Source of the DNA: Alteribacillus sp. YIM 98480
GTDB lineage: Bacteria > Bacillota > Bacilli > Bacillales > Marinococcaceae
Reading direction: 5' to 3'
Assembly: GCF_009765375.1 (NCBI RefSeq)
Contig: NZ_VTOK01000002.1
Coordinates: forward strand, 248,001 to 312,000
Length of the DNA: 64,000 nt
The notes beneath the pieces are model-generated. The model was not told the origin of the DNA and did no database searches. It worked only from the letters and a program-made list of their open reading frames with translations. Of this stretch, positions 45,235-53,908 are shown in pieces. Made by a program: the position numbers and the translations under genes. The stretch's first letter is position 1. Every line of letters starts with the position of its first letter.

Positions 45235-45969
45235 ATGCAAAAGTCCAAAGAAGAAAGGGTACATGAAGTCTTTGAATCCATTCATGATAAATATGATCAG
45301 ATGAATTCTATTATAAGCTTTCAGCTTCATAAGTCCTGGCGTAAAGATACGATGAACAGAATGAACGTTTTTCAAGGAGCGAAAGCGCTGGACGTTTGCT
45401 GCGGAACTGCTGATTGGGCTATTAACCTTGCTGAAGCGGTGGGAGATAACGGACATGTTATTGGATTGGATTTTAGCCGGAATATGCTTAAAGTCGGCAA
45501 TCAAAAGCTTAGAAATAAACAGCTTTCAAATGTAGAATTGATAGAAGGAAATGCTATGAGCCTCCCATTTGAAGATAATACGTTTGATTATGTAACTATT
45601 GGATTTGGTTTGCGTAATGTTCCTGACTACCAAACAGTACTAGAAGAGATGCATCGTGTACTAAAGCCTGGCGGATTGGCAGTATGTCTTGAAACCTCCC
45701 AACCAGAACATAAAAAAGTTAAAGGTGTCTATTCTTTTTATTTTAAGCGGGTGATGCCGCTTTTAGGGAAATACTTCGCTGGCAGTTATGAAGAATATTC
45801 CTGGCTGCAAGAGTCGACAATGTCCTTTCCGAATAAAAGTTTGCTTGCTGTTCTTTTTTCTGAATCGGGTTTTCATCAAGTAAACGTGATACCATATTCC
45901 ATGGGCACAGCTGCTGCACACTTTGCAAGAAAAGGAAAAGCAGCTCAAAGCGAGGAAAATGTAAGATGA
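45235..45969 (+). CDS. menG: Demethylmenaquinone methyltransferase
   Basis: SAM-dependent methylation of demethylmenaquinone to menaquinone (also called ubiE or menH). 244 residues; SAM-binding motif [29 protein letters not shown], and the family's [12 protein letters not shown] and [24 protein letters not shown] precedes the ATG. Its stop overlaps the next gene (ATGA, 45966-45969). Confidence 0.96.
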   Translation: MQKSKEERVHEVFESIHDKYDQMNSIISFQLHKSWRKDTMNRMNVFQGAKALDVCCGTADWAINLAEAVGDNGHVIGLDFSRNMLKVGNQKLRNKQLSNVELIEGNAMSLPFEDNTFDYVTIGFGLRNVPDYQTVLEEMHRVLKPGGLAVCLETSQPEHKKVKGVYSFYFKRVMPLLGKYFAGSYEEYSWLQESTMSFPNKSLLAVLFSESGFHQVNVIPYSMGTAAAHFARKGKAAQSEENVR

Positions 45970-46826
45970 AAAAACTTAAAATAATACTAGAAATGATCAA
46001 ATTTGAACATACCGTTTTCGCCCTTCCTTTTGCATTTTTAGGTGCAGTGTTAGGTAATTTAATGGTAGAAGGAAGTTGGCCTACGATATCAGAATGGATT
46101 TGGATCACTCTTGCAATGGTTGGCGCAAGAAGTGCAGCCATGACCCTAAATCGAGTGATTGATGCCAATATTGATAAAAAGAACCCTCGAACCGCTGATA
46201 GAGCAATCCCTGCTGGATTGATCACGACCAGCCAGAGTATTTTATTTATCACTGTTTCCTTTCTGTTATTGTTTATTTCTGCTTATCAGCTCAATATGTT
46301 ATCAGTTTATTTACTTCCGATAGCAGTGTTTTTTCTTACTTTCTACTCTTATACTAAAAGGTTCACATGGCTTTGTCATGTCTTTCTTGGTATAACAATC
46401 GCAATTGCACCTCTTGGCGGCTGGGTAGGTGCTACAGGTACTCTTCACAGTGAAGCTTTTTTATTGTTCTTAGCTGTTGCATTTTGGATTGCAGGTTTTG
46501 ATATTATTTATGCTACCCAGGATGCTGATTACGATCGGCAGGTAGGCCTTTACTCTATACCTGCAAGATTTGGTGTGAAAAAAGCATTATACTTAGCACG
46601 TTGTTTTCACGTTATTAGTTTTATATCTTTGTTAACCCTTCACTTTTTATCGCCTCTTTCTGTTGTATATTTAGCAGGTGTTTTGCTAGCCGGTATCATT
46701 ATGGCTTATGAGCATTCCATCGTAAAACCTGATGACCTTTCCAAAGTAAAGGTTGCTTTTTTTCCAATGAATGGAATTTTGAGTATGGTTATGCTGTTAT
46801 TTACGATTGGGGATATTCTTCTATGA
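45966..46826 (+). CDS. mqnP: UbiA-type prenyltransferase, probable futalosine-pathway MqnP
   Basis: Membrane prenyltransferase of 286 residues, about eight helices. Two Asp-rich motifs are present: [18 protein letters not shown] and [22 protein letters not shown]. Because mqnA is two genes downstream, it most likely attaches the heptaprenyl chain in the futalosine route (the classical route uses MenA). Coupled to menG and ubiX by ATGA overlaps. 4-hydroxybenzoate as substrate is less likely because bacilli make menaquinone. Confidence 0.85.
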   Translation: MKKLKIILEMIKFEHTVFALPFAFLGAVLGNLMVEGSWPTISEWIWITLAMVGARSAAMTLNRVIDANIDKKNPRTADRAIPAGLITTSQSILFITVSFLLLFISAYQLNMLSVYLLPIAVFFLTFYSYTKRFTWLCHVFLGITIAIAPLGGWVGATGTLHSEAFLLFLAVAFWIAGFDIIYATQDADYDRQVGLYSIPARFGVKKALYLARCFHVISFISLLTLHFLSPLSVVYLAGVLLAGIIMAYEHSIVKPDDLSKVKVAFFPMNGILSMVMLLFTIGDILL

Positions 46827-47431
46827 ATGGAAATAAAAAAGTGTTTACGGTAGCAATTACTGGGGCGAGCGGAGCAGTATATGGCGTGCGTCTTGCGCAA
46901 ATATTACTTCAGAAACACCATTTCGTACATTTTTTGGTAAGTGAAGCTGGATGGCAAGTTTTTCGAGAAGAACTGCTTCTAGATACTAGTGACCGAGAAG
47001 CTTGTCTAGAAGAGTTATTTTCTAAGTCTTATCAAGAAAACTTAAAAATCCATGACTTGCGTGATTTTAAAGCACCCGTTGCCAGTGGATCGTATCGAAC
47101 AGACGGTATGGCAGTTATTCCTTGTTCTATGGGAACCCTTTCTAAAATTGCAAACGGCAACTCCGGTAATCTATTAGAAAGGGCAGCGGATGTGGTTTTA
47201 AAGGAAAAGCAAAAATTAATCCTCGTTCCAAGAGAGACTCCGCTTAATGGTATTCACCTTGAAAACATGCTTAAAGCTGAAAAAAATGGCGCTCATATCA
47301 TTCCGGCAATGCCCGGGTTTTACCATTTGCCGGAAACAAAAGATGATCTTATTAATTTTGTAGTAGGAAAGGTTTTGGACGCATTACATGTCCATCATTC
47401 CCTATTTACAAGGTGGGGGAGCGGAAAATGA
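46823..47431 (+). CDS. ubiX: UbiX-type flavin prenyltransferase
   Basis: Makes the prenylated FMN needed by UbiD-like decarboxylases. 202 residues with VAITGASGAVYGVRLAQILLQ, SGSYRTDGMAVIPCSMGTLSKIANG, LVPRETPLNGIHLENML and a late DALHVHH. In futalosine clusters this protein supports the decarboxylase step (MqnL); no UbiD-like gene lies in this window. Overlaps both neighbours by ATGA. Confidence 0.93.
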   Translation: MNGNKKVFTVAITGASGAVYGVRLAQILLQKHHFVHFLVSEAGWQVFREELLLDTSDREACLEELFSKSYQENLKIHDLRDFKAPVASGSYRTDGMAVIPCSMGTLSKIANGNSGNLLERAADVVLKEKQKLILVPRETPLNGIHLENMLKAEKNGAHIIPAMPGFYHLPETKDDLINFVVGKVLDALHVHHSLFTRWGSGK

Positions 47432-48291
47432 GTTTAACCATTGGAGAAATTTCATACACTAATATTTTACCTATGTTTTTTTATATAAATCGAGAATATT
47501 TAAAGGCTAAAGGATGTACTTTTATCCCAAAAGTCCCCTCTGGTTTAAATGAAGGAATGAAACAAGGTACGATTGATGTTGGAGGTATTTCTTCTTTCGC
47601 ATTTGGCGAAGCTTCCGGACAATATCAACTAATGCCAGGCTTATCGGTATCTTCTTATGGAAAAGTCGGTTCTATTTTTTTATTTTCACATAAACCTTTG
47701 GAAAAACTTGAAGGCGCAAGTATTGCCTTAACTTCTTCGAGTGCAACTTCTGTTCATTTACTAAAAATCATTATGGCTGAATTCTACGATTTTTCAACTA
47801 TTCATTACACTACAATGGCGCCGGATCCGGTAGAAATGAAAAAAAATTACGATGCTTTTTTATTGATTGGCGATGACGCCATTCAAACTTCCTGGAAAAA
47901 TGAATCAGAATTATACTGTTATGACCTCGGAGAACTGTGGTTAAATCATACAGGTTATCCGATGACATACGCTGTTTTTGCAGTGAGAAAAGAGGCTGTA
48001 CGGGAAAAAGAAAGCGTACTGAAGCTGTTGTATAAAGAATTTTTATATAGTAAAAAACGCGCTCTTCATACACACTTAAAAGAAATGACCTCTTCTATTC
48101 AAAAAGAACATGGAGGAACTAAAGATTTTTGGATAAATTATTTTAGGAGTCTGCATTACGATTTTCAAGAAAAGGAAAAAGAAAGTCTTTTGTATTATTA
48201 CAACCTAATGTATAAGCATGGGTACTTTAGTCAACCAGTAAATAAGATTGATATGTGGCTTGCAGGAAACGAGGTGCAATACTTATTTTGA
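47428..48291 (+). CDS. mqnA: Chorismate dehydratase MqnA
   Basis: First enzyme of the futalosine menaquinone route: converts chorismate to 3-enolpyruvylbenzoate. 287 residues in the periplasmic-binding-like MqnA fold: GEISYTNILPMFFYI, TIDVGGISSFAFGE, SLALTSSSATS-type loop (here ALTSSSATSVHLLK) and DAFLLIGDDAI. ATG 47428 overlaps the ubiX stop. The classical pathway would start with MenF, so this marks a different menaquinone route from B. subtilis. Confidence 0.92.
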   Translation: MSLTIGEISYTNILPMFFYINREYLKAKGCTFIPKVPSGLNEGMKQGTIDVGGISSFAFGEASGQYQLMPGLSVSSYGKVGSIFLFSHKPLEKLEGASIALTSSSATSVHLLKIIMAEFYDFSTIHYTTMAPDPVEMKKNYDAFLLIGDDAIQTSWKNESELYCYDLGELWLNHTGYPMTYAVFAVRKEAVREKESVLKLLYKEFLYSKKRALHTHLKEMTSSIQKEHGGTKDFWINYFRSLHYDFQEKEKESLLYYYNLMYKHGYFSQPVNKIDMWLAGNEVQYLF

Positions 48292-48302
48292 AGGTGAATA
48301 TA

Positions 48303-49274
48303 ATGAAGTTGGCGGACTTATATTTGTTTCTAAAATCGGACATAAATAAAATTGAAAAAGAGCTGGAAAGGTCCGTGGAAGCTCAGCACCCTGTATTAAG
48401 GGATGCTTCTCTTCATTTGCTTCAAGCAGGCGGAAAACGAATCCGGCCTGTATTTGTATTGCTGAGTGCTAAATTTGGCAGCTACGATATTGAAAGGTTA
48501 AAACATATCGCAGTAGCTTTAGAGCTTATTCATATGGCCTCTCTCGTGCACGATGATGTAATAGACGATGCAGAGCTAAGAAGAGGAAAAAAGACGATCA
48601 AAGCTCAATGGGATAATCGTGTTGCTATGTACACTGGTGATTACATATTTGCCAAAGCAATTGAAAAAGCGGCTTACTTTAAAAATGAAGACATACACCG
48701 CATTATTTCACGTGCCATGCATGAAATGTGTCTGGGAGAAATTGAGCAAATCAGGGACCAATACAATTGGGATCAGACATTAAAAACGTATTTAAGGAGA
48801 ATTAAGCGAAAAACGGCTTTGTTAATTGCAGTTAGTTGCCAATTAGGAGCAGTGAGTGCAGGAGCCTCTTCAAAAGATCAATCACGGCTGTATCATTATG
48901 GCTATAATGTTGGAATGTCTTACCAAATCATAGATGATATTCTAGATTTTACTGGAACCGAAAAGGAACTTGGCAAACCTGCTGGCAGTGATCTCTTGCA
49001 AGGTAATATTACGCTGCCTGCACTATATGCTATGTCCAAGAGTTCGAGTATCCGCTCAGAAATCTCCGAGCTATGCCAGAAAAAAGACCATTCTAAGATC
49101 GACATTACCCCCGTGTTAGAAATGGTAAAAAGCTCTGGCGGTATTGAGTATTCAAAAGAATTAAGCAAAAATTATTTAGCAAAAGCGTTCATTGCTCTAG
49201 AAGGGCTTTCCGATATTTCTGCTAAAAAATCACTAACTGATATAGCAACTTACATAGGCGGGAGAAAACGTTAA
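48303..49274 (+). CDS. hepT: Heptaprenyl diphosphate synthase component II
   Basis: Catalytic subunit of the HepS/HepT synthase. 323 residues with both Asp-rich motifs: first LVHDDVIDDAELRRG, second IIDDILDFTG, and GGKRIRP near the N terminus. ATG 48303 follows GAAGGTGA; it is 11 bases after mqnA. Last gene of the operon. Confidence 0.95.
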   Translation: MKLADLYLFLKSDINKIEKELERSVEAQHPVLRDASLHLLQAGGKRIRPVFVLLSAKFGSYDIERLKHIAVALELIHMASLVHDDVIDDAELRRGKKTIKAQWDNRVAMYTGDYIFAKAIEKAAYFKNEDIHRIISRAMHEMCLGEIEQIRDQYNWDQTLKTYLRRIKRKTALLIAVSCQLGAVSAGASSKDQSRLYHYGYNVGMSYQIIDDILDFTGTEKELGKPAGSDLLQGNITLPALYAMSKSSSIRSEISELCQKKDHSKIDITPVLEMVKSSGGIEYSKELSKNYLAKAFIALEGLSDISAKKSLTDIATYIGGRKR

Positions 49275-49276
49275 TT

Positions 49277-49314
49277 ACCTTTCCTGTAACTTTCTCCTTT
49301 GCAGGAAAGGTTTA
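49277..49314 (+). terminator. Terminator of the hep/men operon
   Basis: ACCTTTCCTG (49277-49286) and CAGGAAAGGT (49302-49311) pair around a 15-base loop, then TTATAAGGGTTTT. Confidence 0.7.
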
Positions 49315-49326
49315 TAAGGGTTTTCG

Positions 49327-49355
49327 TTGCTAGCGCTTTCATAGTTTGTTATAAT
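49327..49355 (+). promoter_or_regulatory. Sigma-A promoter of ndk
   Basis: TTGCTA (49327-49332), 17-base spacer, TATAAT (49350-49355). Confidence 0.75.
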
Positions 49356-49399
49356 CGATAAGGTTTAACTGTATTACATACAAGGAAAGAGGGATAGTA

Positions 49400-49843
49400 A
49401 TGGAAAAAACATTTATTATGGTAAAACCAGATGGAGTGCAACGTAATCTAGTAGGAGAGATTGTTCAGCGTTTTGAAAGAAAAGGGTTTACGCTTGCAGC
49501 TGGGAAACTAATGTCTATACCAAAAGAACTAGCTGAAGAACACTATGGCGAACATAAAGATAAACCATTTTTTGGCGAATTAGTGTCTTTTATAACCTCT
49601 GGTCCTGTATTTGCTATGGTATGGGAAGGTGAGGGTGTTATTAGCACAGCACGTAAAATGATGGGTGCGACAAATCCTGCTGATGCTGATTCAGGAACGA
49701 TTCGAGGAGATTTCGGTGTGCAAGTAAGTATGAATGTAATTCATGGATCGGATTCACCAGAAAGTGCTAATAGAGAAATTGGATTGTTTTTTAACGAAAG
49801 TGACTTGATTCAATATAAAAAATCAGTTTCAGAGTGGGTTTAA
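49400..49843 (+). CDS. ndk: Nucleoside diphosphate kinase
   Basis: Exchanges phosphate among nucleoside di- and triphosphates. 147 residues; starts [19 protein letters not shown] and carries the phospho-histidine in [23 protein letters not shown]. Has its own promoter and terminator. Confidence 0.97.
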   Translation: MEKTFIMVKPDGVQRNLVGEIVQRFERKGFTLAAGKLMSIPKELAEEHYGEHKDKPFFGELVSFITSGPVFAMVWEGEGVISTARKMMGATNPADADSGTIRGDFGVQVSMNVIHGSDSPESANREIGLFFNESDLIQYKKSVSEWV

Positions 49844-49856
49844 TGAACGTATTCAT

Positions 49857-49891
49857 AACGTCTTTTGCTGATGCAGCGAAAGACGTTTTTC
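49857..49891 (+). terminator. Terminator of ndk
   Basis: AACGTCTTTTGCTG (49857-49870) with CAGCGAAAGACGTT (49874-49887), one G-U pair, loop ATG, followed by T. Confidence 0.9.
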
Positions 49892-49984
49892 TTTCGAAAT
49901 GAAAATTTTTGAGTTTTCAATAAATGTCAGCAATGTGCGGACATGGTATAATGAGACTAGTTTCGAGAGAGAGGACAATCATTC

Positions 49985-50815
49985 ATGCAAACCCAGTCAA
50001 AAAAACATCCTGATAAAGAAGAGTATATTAATGATGATTACACTAGCTTTGTTCGTAAGGTAAAAAAGAAAACGGGCATAGATCTATCGATGTATAAAGA
50101 AGCTCAAATGAAACGCCGGCTTCGTTCTTTCTTTGAAAAAAAAGAATTTGCCAGCTTTGAGGATTTTTTTCATAATGGGATTAATAAGGATGAAGACGTC
50201 CTTGCCGAGTTCTTAGAAAGGATGACGATTAACGTCTCAGAATTTTTTAGAAATCCTAAACGGTGGGATGTTTTATCGGACGTTATTCTGCCCCGCCTTT
50301 TAAAAGACAAAACAAAACTTAAAGTTTGGTCAGCAGCCTGTTCGACCGGAGAAGAGCCTTACACCTTGTCCATTATTCTTGATCAATATTTGGGCAGCAA
50401 AAGCAGTTCTATACTGGCAACAGATATTGATGAAGCTATTCTTTTGCGTGCAAAAACAGGATTTTACACAGGGAAAGCGTTAAAAGAATTATCACAAGAT
50501 ATATTATTACATTATTTTATTAAAGAAACATCAGGTTATCGAGTGAAAGATACGTTAAGAAATAGGATTAGGTTTAAGAAACATAACCTCTTAGCGGATA
50601 AGTTTGAGACTGGATTTGATCTGATTGTTTGTCGGAATGTACTAATATATTTTACAGAAGAAGCAAAACATAATATATATAAAGAGTTTAATAAAGCACT
50701 TAATACAGGCGGCGTGTTGTTTGTCGGCAGTACCGAACAAATATTCAACCCGGCCCATTATGGTTTTGAAGCAGAAGATACTTTTTTTTATAAAAAAATA
50801 AATGAATTGGAATGA
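49985..50815 (+). CDS. cheR: Chemotaxis protein methyltransferase
   Basis: Methylates glutamates of chemoreceptors with SAM. 276 residues: N-terminal CheR_N helices (~18-75, MKRRLRSFF), then the methyltransferase domain with NVSEFFRNPKRWDVL, KVWSAACSTGEEPYTLSIIL, ATDIDEAILLRAK, and FDLIVCRNVLIYF. Same position (after ndk, before aroF) as in B. subtilis, so the organism is likely motile. Confidence 0.95.
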   Translation: MQTQSKKHPDKEEYINDDYTSFVRKVKKKTGIDLSMYKEAQMKRRLRSFFEKKEFASFEDFFHNGINKDEDVLAEFLERMTINVSEFFRNPKRWDVLSDVILPRLLKDKTKLKVWSAACSTGEEPYTLSIILDQYLGSKSSSILATDIDEAILLRAKTGFYTGKALKELSQDILLHYFIKETSGYRVKDTLRNRIRFKKHNLLADKFETGFDLIVCRNVLIYFTEEAKHNIYKEFNKALNTGGVLFVGSTEQIFNPAHYGFEAEDTFFYKKINELE

Positions 50816-50973
50816 ACCAGGTCTACATATCTAAAAATGATTCATTGGTTCTTTTTCGTAAATTCTAAAAAATTCTTTAGCTGTGCACACATAAAAAAGC
50901 AAATATGTTATCATTTAATGCATAAAAGCACTAAAGAGAGAAACGGCAAGTATGTAAAGAGGAGTGGAAAGTA

Positions 50974-52146
50974 ATGAGATACTTAACAGCAGGGGAATCA
51001 CACGGTCCGCAGCAGACTACAATTATAGAGGGGCTTCCAGCCAACATGGAGCTGCTTGAAGAGGATATTAATACAGAGCTAGCCCGCAGGCAGGGAGGAT
51101 ACGGACGAGGGCGCCGTATGCAGATTGAAAAAGACAAGGTGCAGATTCTAAGCGGGGTACGTCATGGGAAAACGACCGGTGCTCCGGTAACTCTTGTAGT
51201 AGAAAATGATGATTTTAAACATTGGCAGAAAATTATGGGAGCAAAGCCTTTATCTCCAGAGGAAGAAAAGGAAGTCAAACGTAAAATAACCCGTCCGCGT
51301 CCTGGCCACGCTGACTTAAATGGAGCTATAAAATACAATCACAGAGATATGCGGAACGTACTAGAACGTTCATCTGCCCGAGAAACAACTGCACGTGTTT
51401 GCGCAGGTGCTGTCGCTAAGAAAGTATTGAAAACGTTCGGGATAGAAGTCGGAGGACAAGTCCTCGAAATAGGCGGAATTAAAGCAGACAACCCGGCTTA
51501 TGAAAATGTGAACGATTTAAAAGAAAGAACCGAAGCATCCCCTGTCCGCTGTCTCGATAAAGAAGCGGAAACCAAAATGATGCAGGCCATTGACGATGCT
51601 AAAAAAGAAGGTGATTCAATAGGGGGTGTGGTGCAGACTGTAATCAGCGGTGTGCCGTCTGGTCTTGGGAGCCACGTTCATTATGACCGAAAGTTAGACG
51701 CAAAAATAGCAGGAGCAGTCATGAGTATAAACGCATTTAAAGGAGTAGAAGTCGGTATTGGCTTTGAAGCAGCCAGCCGTCCTGGAAGCAAAGTACACGA
51801 TGAAATTATTTGGGATAATGAAAACGGGTATCAGCGTAAAACTAATAATTTAGGCGGATTTGAAGGCGGAATGACAACAGGAATGCCAATTATTATTCAA
51901 GGTGTTATGAAGCCTATCCCTACGCTATATAAACCATTAGAAAGTGTAGATATTGATTCTAAAGAGCCGTTTAAAGCAAGTATTGAACGTTCAGATAGCT
52001 GCGCTGTACCGGCAGCATCTGTTGTGATGGAAAACGTTGTAGCTTTTGAAGTTGCAAGTGCTTTGCTTGAAACGTTCGGTTCTGATCGTGTAGATGCGAT
52101 TGAGAGGAATATCAATGAACATATTCAGTGGTCGAGGGATTTTTAA
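50974..52146 (+). CDS. aroF: Chorismate synthase
   Basis: Last step of the shikimate pathway, EPSP to chorismate, needs reduced FMN. 390 residues; [30 protein letters not shown]-type motif (here [12 protein letters not shown]), [28 protein letters not shown] and [16 protein letters not shown] after AGGAGTGGAAAG. First gene of the aromatic supraoperon. Confidence 0.97.
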   Translation: MRYLTAGESHGPQQTTIIEGLPANMELLEEDINTELARRQGGYGRGRRMQIEKDKVQILSGVRHGKTTGAPVTLVVENDDFKHWQKIMGAKPLSPEEEKEVKRKITRPRPGHADLNGAIKYNHRDMRNVLERSSARETTARVCAGAVAKKVLKTFGIEVGGQVLEIGGIKADNPAYENVNDLKERTEASPVRCLDKEAETKMMQAIDDAKKEGDSIGGVVQTVISGVPSGLGSHVHYDRKLDAKIAGAVMSINAFKGVEVGIGFEAASRPGSKVHDEIIWDNENGYQRKTNNLGGFEGGMTTGMPIIIQGVMKPIPTLYKPLESVDIDSKEPFKASIERSDSCAVPAASVVMENVVAFEVASALLETFGSDRVDAIERNINEHIQWSRDF

Positions 52147-53246
52147 TGAAACAATTAAATATTAATACCTCTAATCAATCTTATCCTGTTTATATTGGTA
52201 ACAATATTCTCGAAGAAGTGCCGGATTTGCTCGGTTCGTTCTTAGGTGATAAGAGTAAGGCACTGATTATTTCGGATACTAATGTTAGCGTGTTATATGG
52301 AGATAAGCTAAAAAGGATTCTTGAACCAATTCTCCCGGTGAGCATTGTTACCGTACCAAATGGAGAACATTCAAAATCAATGGCTAGTTATGAAAAGCTG
52401 CTGACTGCTTGCATAGAAGAAGGACTTGATCGCCAATCGGTTATTTTTGCGCTCGGCGGAGGTGTGATAGGTGATTTAGCCGGTTTTTCAGCAGCAACTT
52501 ATATGAGAGGGATTCCTTTTGTTCAAGTCCCTACTACACTATTAGCTCATGACAGTAGTGTAGGAGGGAAAACGGGAATAAATCATTCTTTAGGAAAAAA
52601 TTTAATAGGGGCGTTTCATCAGCCATCAGCTGTCCTTTATGACACGGGTACTCTGACTACACTGCCTGATGAGGAATGGCGTTCGGGTTTTGCTGAGATG
52701 ATAAAACATGCATATATTCAAGATCCAGATTTTTTACATTGGTTAAAAGAAAATGTGAAAACAATCGCTGATGTTAAAACGGATAAAATCCGCCAATTTT
52801 TAAAACGTTCTATTGCCGTGAAAGCCGAAATAGTAAAAGAAGATGAAAAAGAGGCAGGCATTCGCGCATTTTTGAACTTTGGGCATACACTCGGCCACGC
52901 ACTAGAAAAGAATTCCGGTTATGATGGGCAGATTACTCACGGTGAAGCTGTGGCAGCTGGGATGGTATTTGCTATGCGGTTGAGTAATGAGTTAGGGCTT
53001 TCCGCTTGGAAAGTGTCTGAAGAGATAGATTGGTTGAAATCGTTAGGTTACCCGGTGGAGGCACCTTCTCAATACTCTGTTCAAAAATTAATAGAAGCTA
53101 TGAAAAAAGACAAAAAAGCAAGTGCAGGAAATATTAAGTTTGTGCTGCTAAAAGAACCTGGCCGGCCCTTTTTATACACTATAGATGAAAAACTTCTATT
53201 TGAATTGCTTTCGAATGATCGAAGGGGGATGACTAGGAATGATTAG
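52146..53246 (+). CDS. aroB: 3-dehydroquinate synthase
   Basis: Converts DAHP to 3-dehydroquinate with NAD and a divalent metal. 366 residues; ALGGGVIGDLAGFSAATYMRG, PTTLLAHDSSVGGKTGIN, AEMIKHAYI, and the metal ligands in LNFGHTLGHALE and THGEAVAAGM. Start at 52146 shares one base with the aroF stop (TAATG). Confidence 0.96.
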   Translation: MKQLNINTSNQSYPVYIGNNILEEVPDLLGSFLGDKSKALIISDTNVSVLYGDKLKRILEPILPVSIVTVPNGEHSKSMASYEKLLTACIEEGLDRQSVIFALGGGVIGDLAGFSAATYMRGIPFVQVPTTLLAHDSSVGGKTGINHSLGKNLIGAFHQPSAVLYDTGTLTTLPDEEWRSGFAEMIKHAYIQDPDFLHWLKENVKTIADVKTDKIRQFLKRSIAVKAEIVKEDEKEAGIRAFLNFGHTLGHALEKNSGYDGQITHGEAVAAGMVFAMRLSNELGLSAWKVSEEIDWLKSLGYPVEAPSQYSVQKLIEAMKKDKKASAGNIKFVLLKEPGRPFLYTIDEKLLFELLSNDRRGMTRND

Positions 53247-53613
53247 AGGGGTTCGCGGAGCAATTACAGTTGACAATAATACGGAAGAAGATATAGTAAA
53301 CAGTACAAAAACGCTGCTTGAAAAGATGATTAATGAAAACGAATTGAAACCGGAATATGTATCACATATTTGGTTTACAACGACTTCTGATATAGATGCT
53401 GCATTCCCAGCAAAAGCGACGCGCTTATTTGATGGATGGCAATGGGTTCCTGTTATGTGTGCTCAAGAGATAAATGTTTCTGATAGTTTACCATTGTGTA
53501 TTAGAATCATGCTGACGGCAGAATTGGATACAGCGCAAGAAGATGTACAGCATATTTATTTGCGTAAAGCAAAACAACTTCGTCCTGATTTGGAGTTGAC
53601 AAAAAAGAAGTAA
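53239..53613 (+). CDS. aroH: Chorismate mutase, AroH class
   Basis: Monofunctional chorismate mutase making prephenate. 124 residues; N-terminal IRGVRGAITVDNNTEEDI with the active-site Arg, and VPVMCAQEINV. Overlaps aroB by 8 bases. The trp promoter begins within its last codons. Confidence 0.95.
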   Translation: MIRGVRGAITVDNNTEEDIVNSTKTLLEKMINENELKPEYVSHIWFTTTSDIDAAFPAKATRLFDGWQWVPVMCAQEINVSDSLPLCIRIMLTAELDTAQEDVQHIYLRKAKQLRPDLELTKKK

Positions 53614-53625
53614 GGTGTGTAATAT
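53596..53625 (+). promoter_or_regulatory. trp: Sigma-A promoter of the trp operon
   Basis: TTGACA (53596-53601) and TAATAT (53620-53625) with an 18-base spacer, overlapping the end of aroH. Transcript start near 53632. Confidence 0.7.
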
Positions 53626-53630
53626 AGAAT

Positions 53631-53648
53631 TAGTTTAGTTGAGATGAG
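53631..53648 (+). promoter_or_regulatory. Extra NAG-triplet cluster near the 5' end of the trp leader
   Basis: TAG (53631), TAG (53636), GAG (53641), GAG (53646), each exactly 5 bases apart. Same pitch as the main TRAP site but 35 bases upstream and at the predicted transcript start. Confidence 0.5.
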
Positions 53649-53682
53649 AAATGATAATGAAATACTAAAATATATAATATTA

Positions 53683-53734
53683 TAGTCGAGCAGAGTGCAG
53701 TTAGAAGAGAAGAGCAGAGTTCAGTGGAGCGGAG
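53683..53734 (+). promoter_or_regulatory. TRAP binding site of the trp operon, 11 NAG triplets
   Basis: Triplets start at 53683, 688, 693, 698, 702, 707, 712, 717, 722, 727 and 732: TAG, GAG, GAG, CAG, TAG, GAG, GAG, GAG, CAG, GAG, GAG. Spacers are 2 bases except one of 1. Eleven triplets equals the number of subunits in the TRAP ring. TRAP-tryptophan binding here would favour the downstream terminator. Confidence 0.93.
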
Positions 53735-53749
53735 TATATATGCAGAACC

Positions 53750-53785
53750 GCCTGAAACTGGATGTTTCAGGCTTTATATTTTTAA
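53750..53785 (+). terminator. trp attenuator terminator
   Basis: GCCTGAAAC (53750-53758), loop TGGAT, GTTTCAGGC (53764-53772), then TTTATATTTTTAA. Between it and trpE (53786-53908) lies a C/T-rich stretch (CTCTCCTTCCCTTC, CTCTCTTCTTG) that is complementary to parts of the GAG repeats and may form the large leader fold in the absence of TRAP. Confidence 0.88.
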
Positions 53786-53908
53786 TAATGGCAGCGGCAA
53801 TTTGATTTGCAACACTTTTTTGCTTTACTTCCCGCTGTTTACATTATTCCTTCTTTGTTCTCTCCTTCCCTTCATGCTCTCTTCTTGTCAATTATAAGAG
53901 GTGAGCCC

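Noticed and set aside
45743-46252. 169-residue minus-strand ORF
   Set aside because: Lies antisense to menG and the UbiA-type gene, both clearly coding; a shadow frame.
53683-53734. GAG-rich stretch as a simple repeat or CRISPR-like array
   Set aside because: The 5-base pitch and eleven NAG triplets before a terminator, with mtrB nearby, identify it as a TRAP site.
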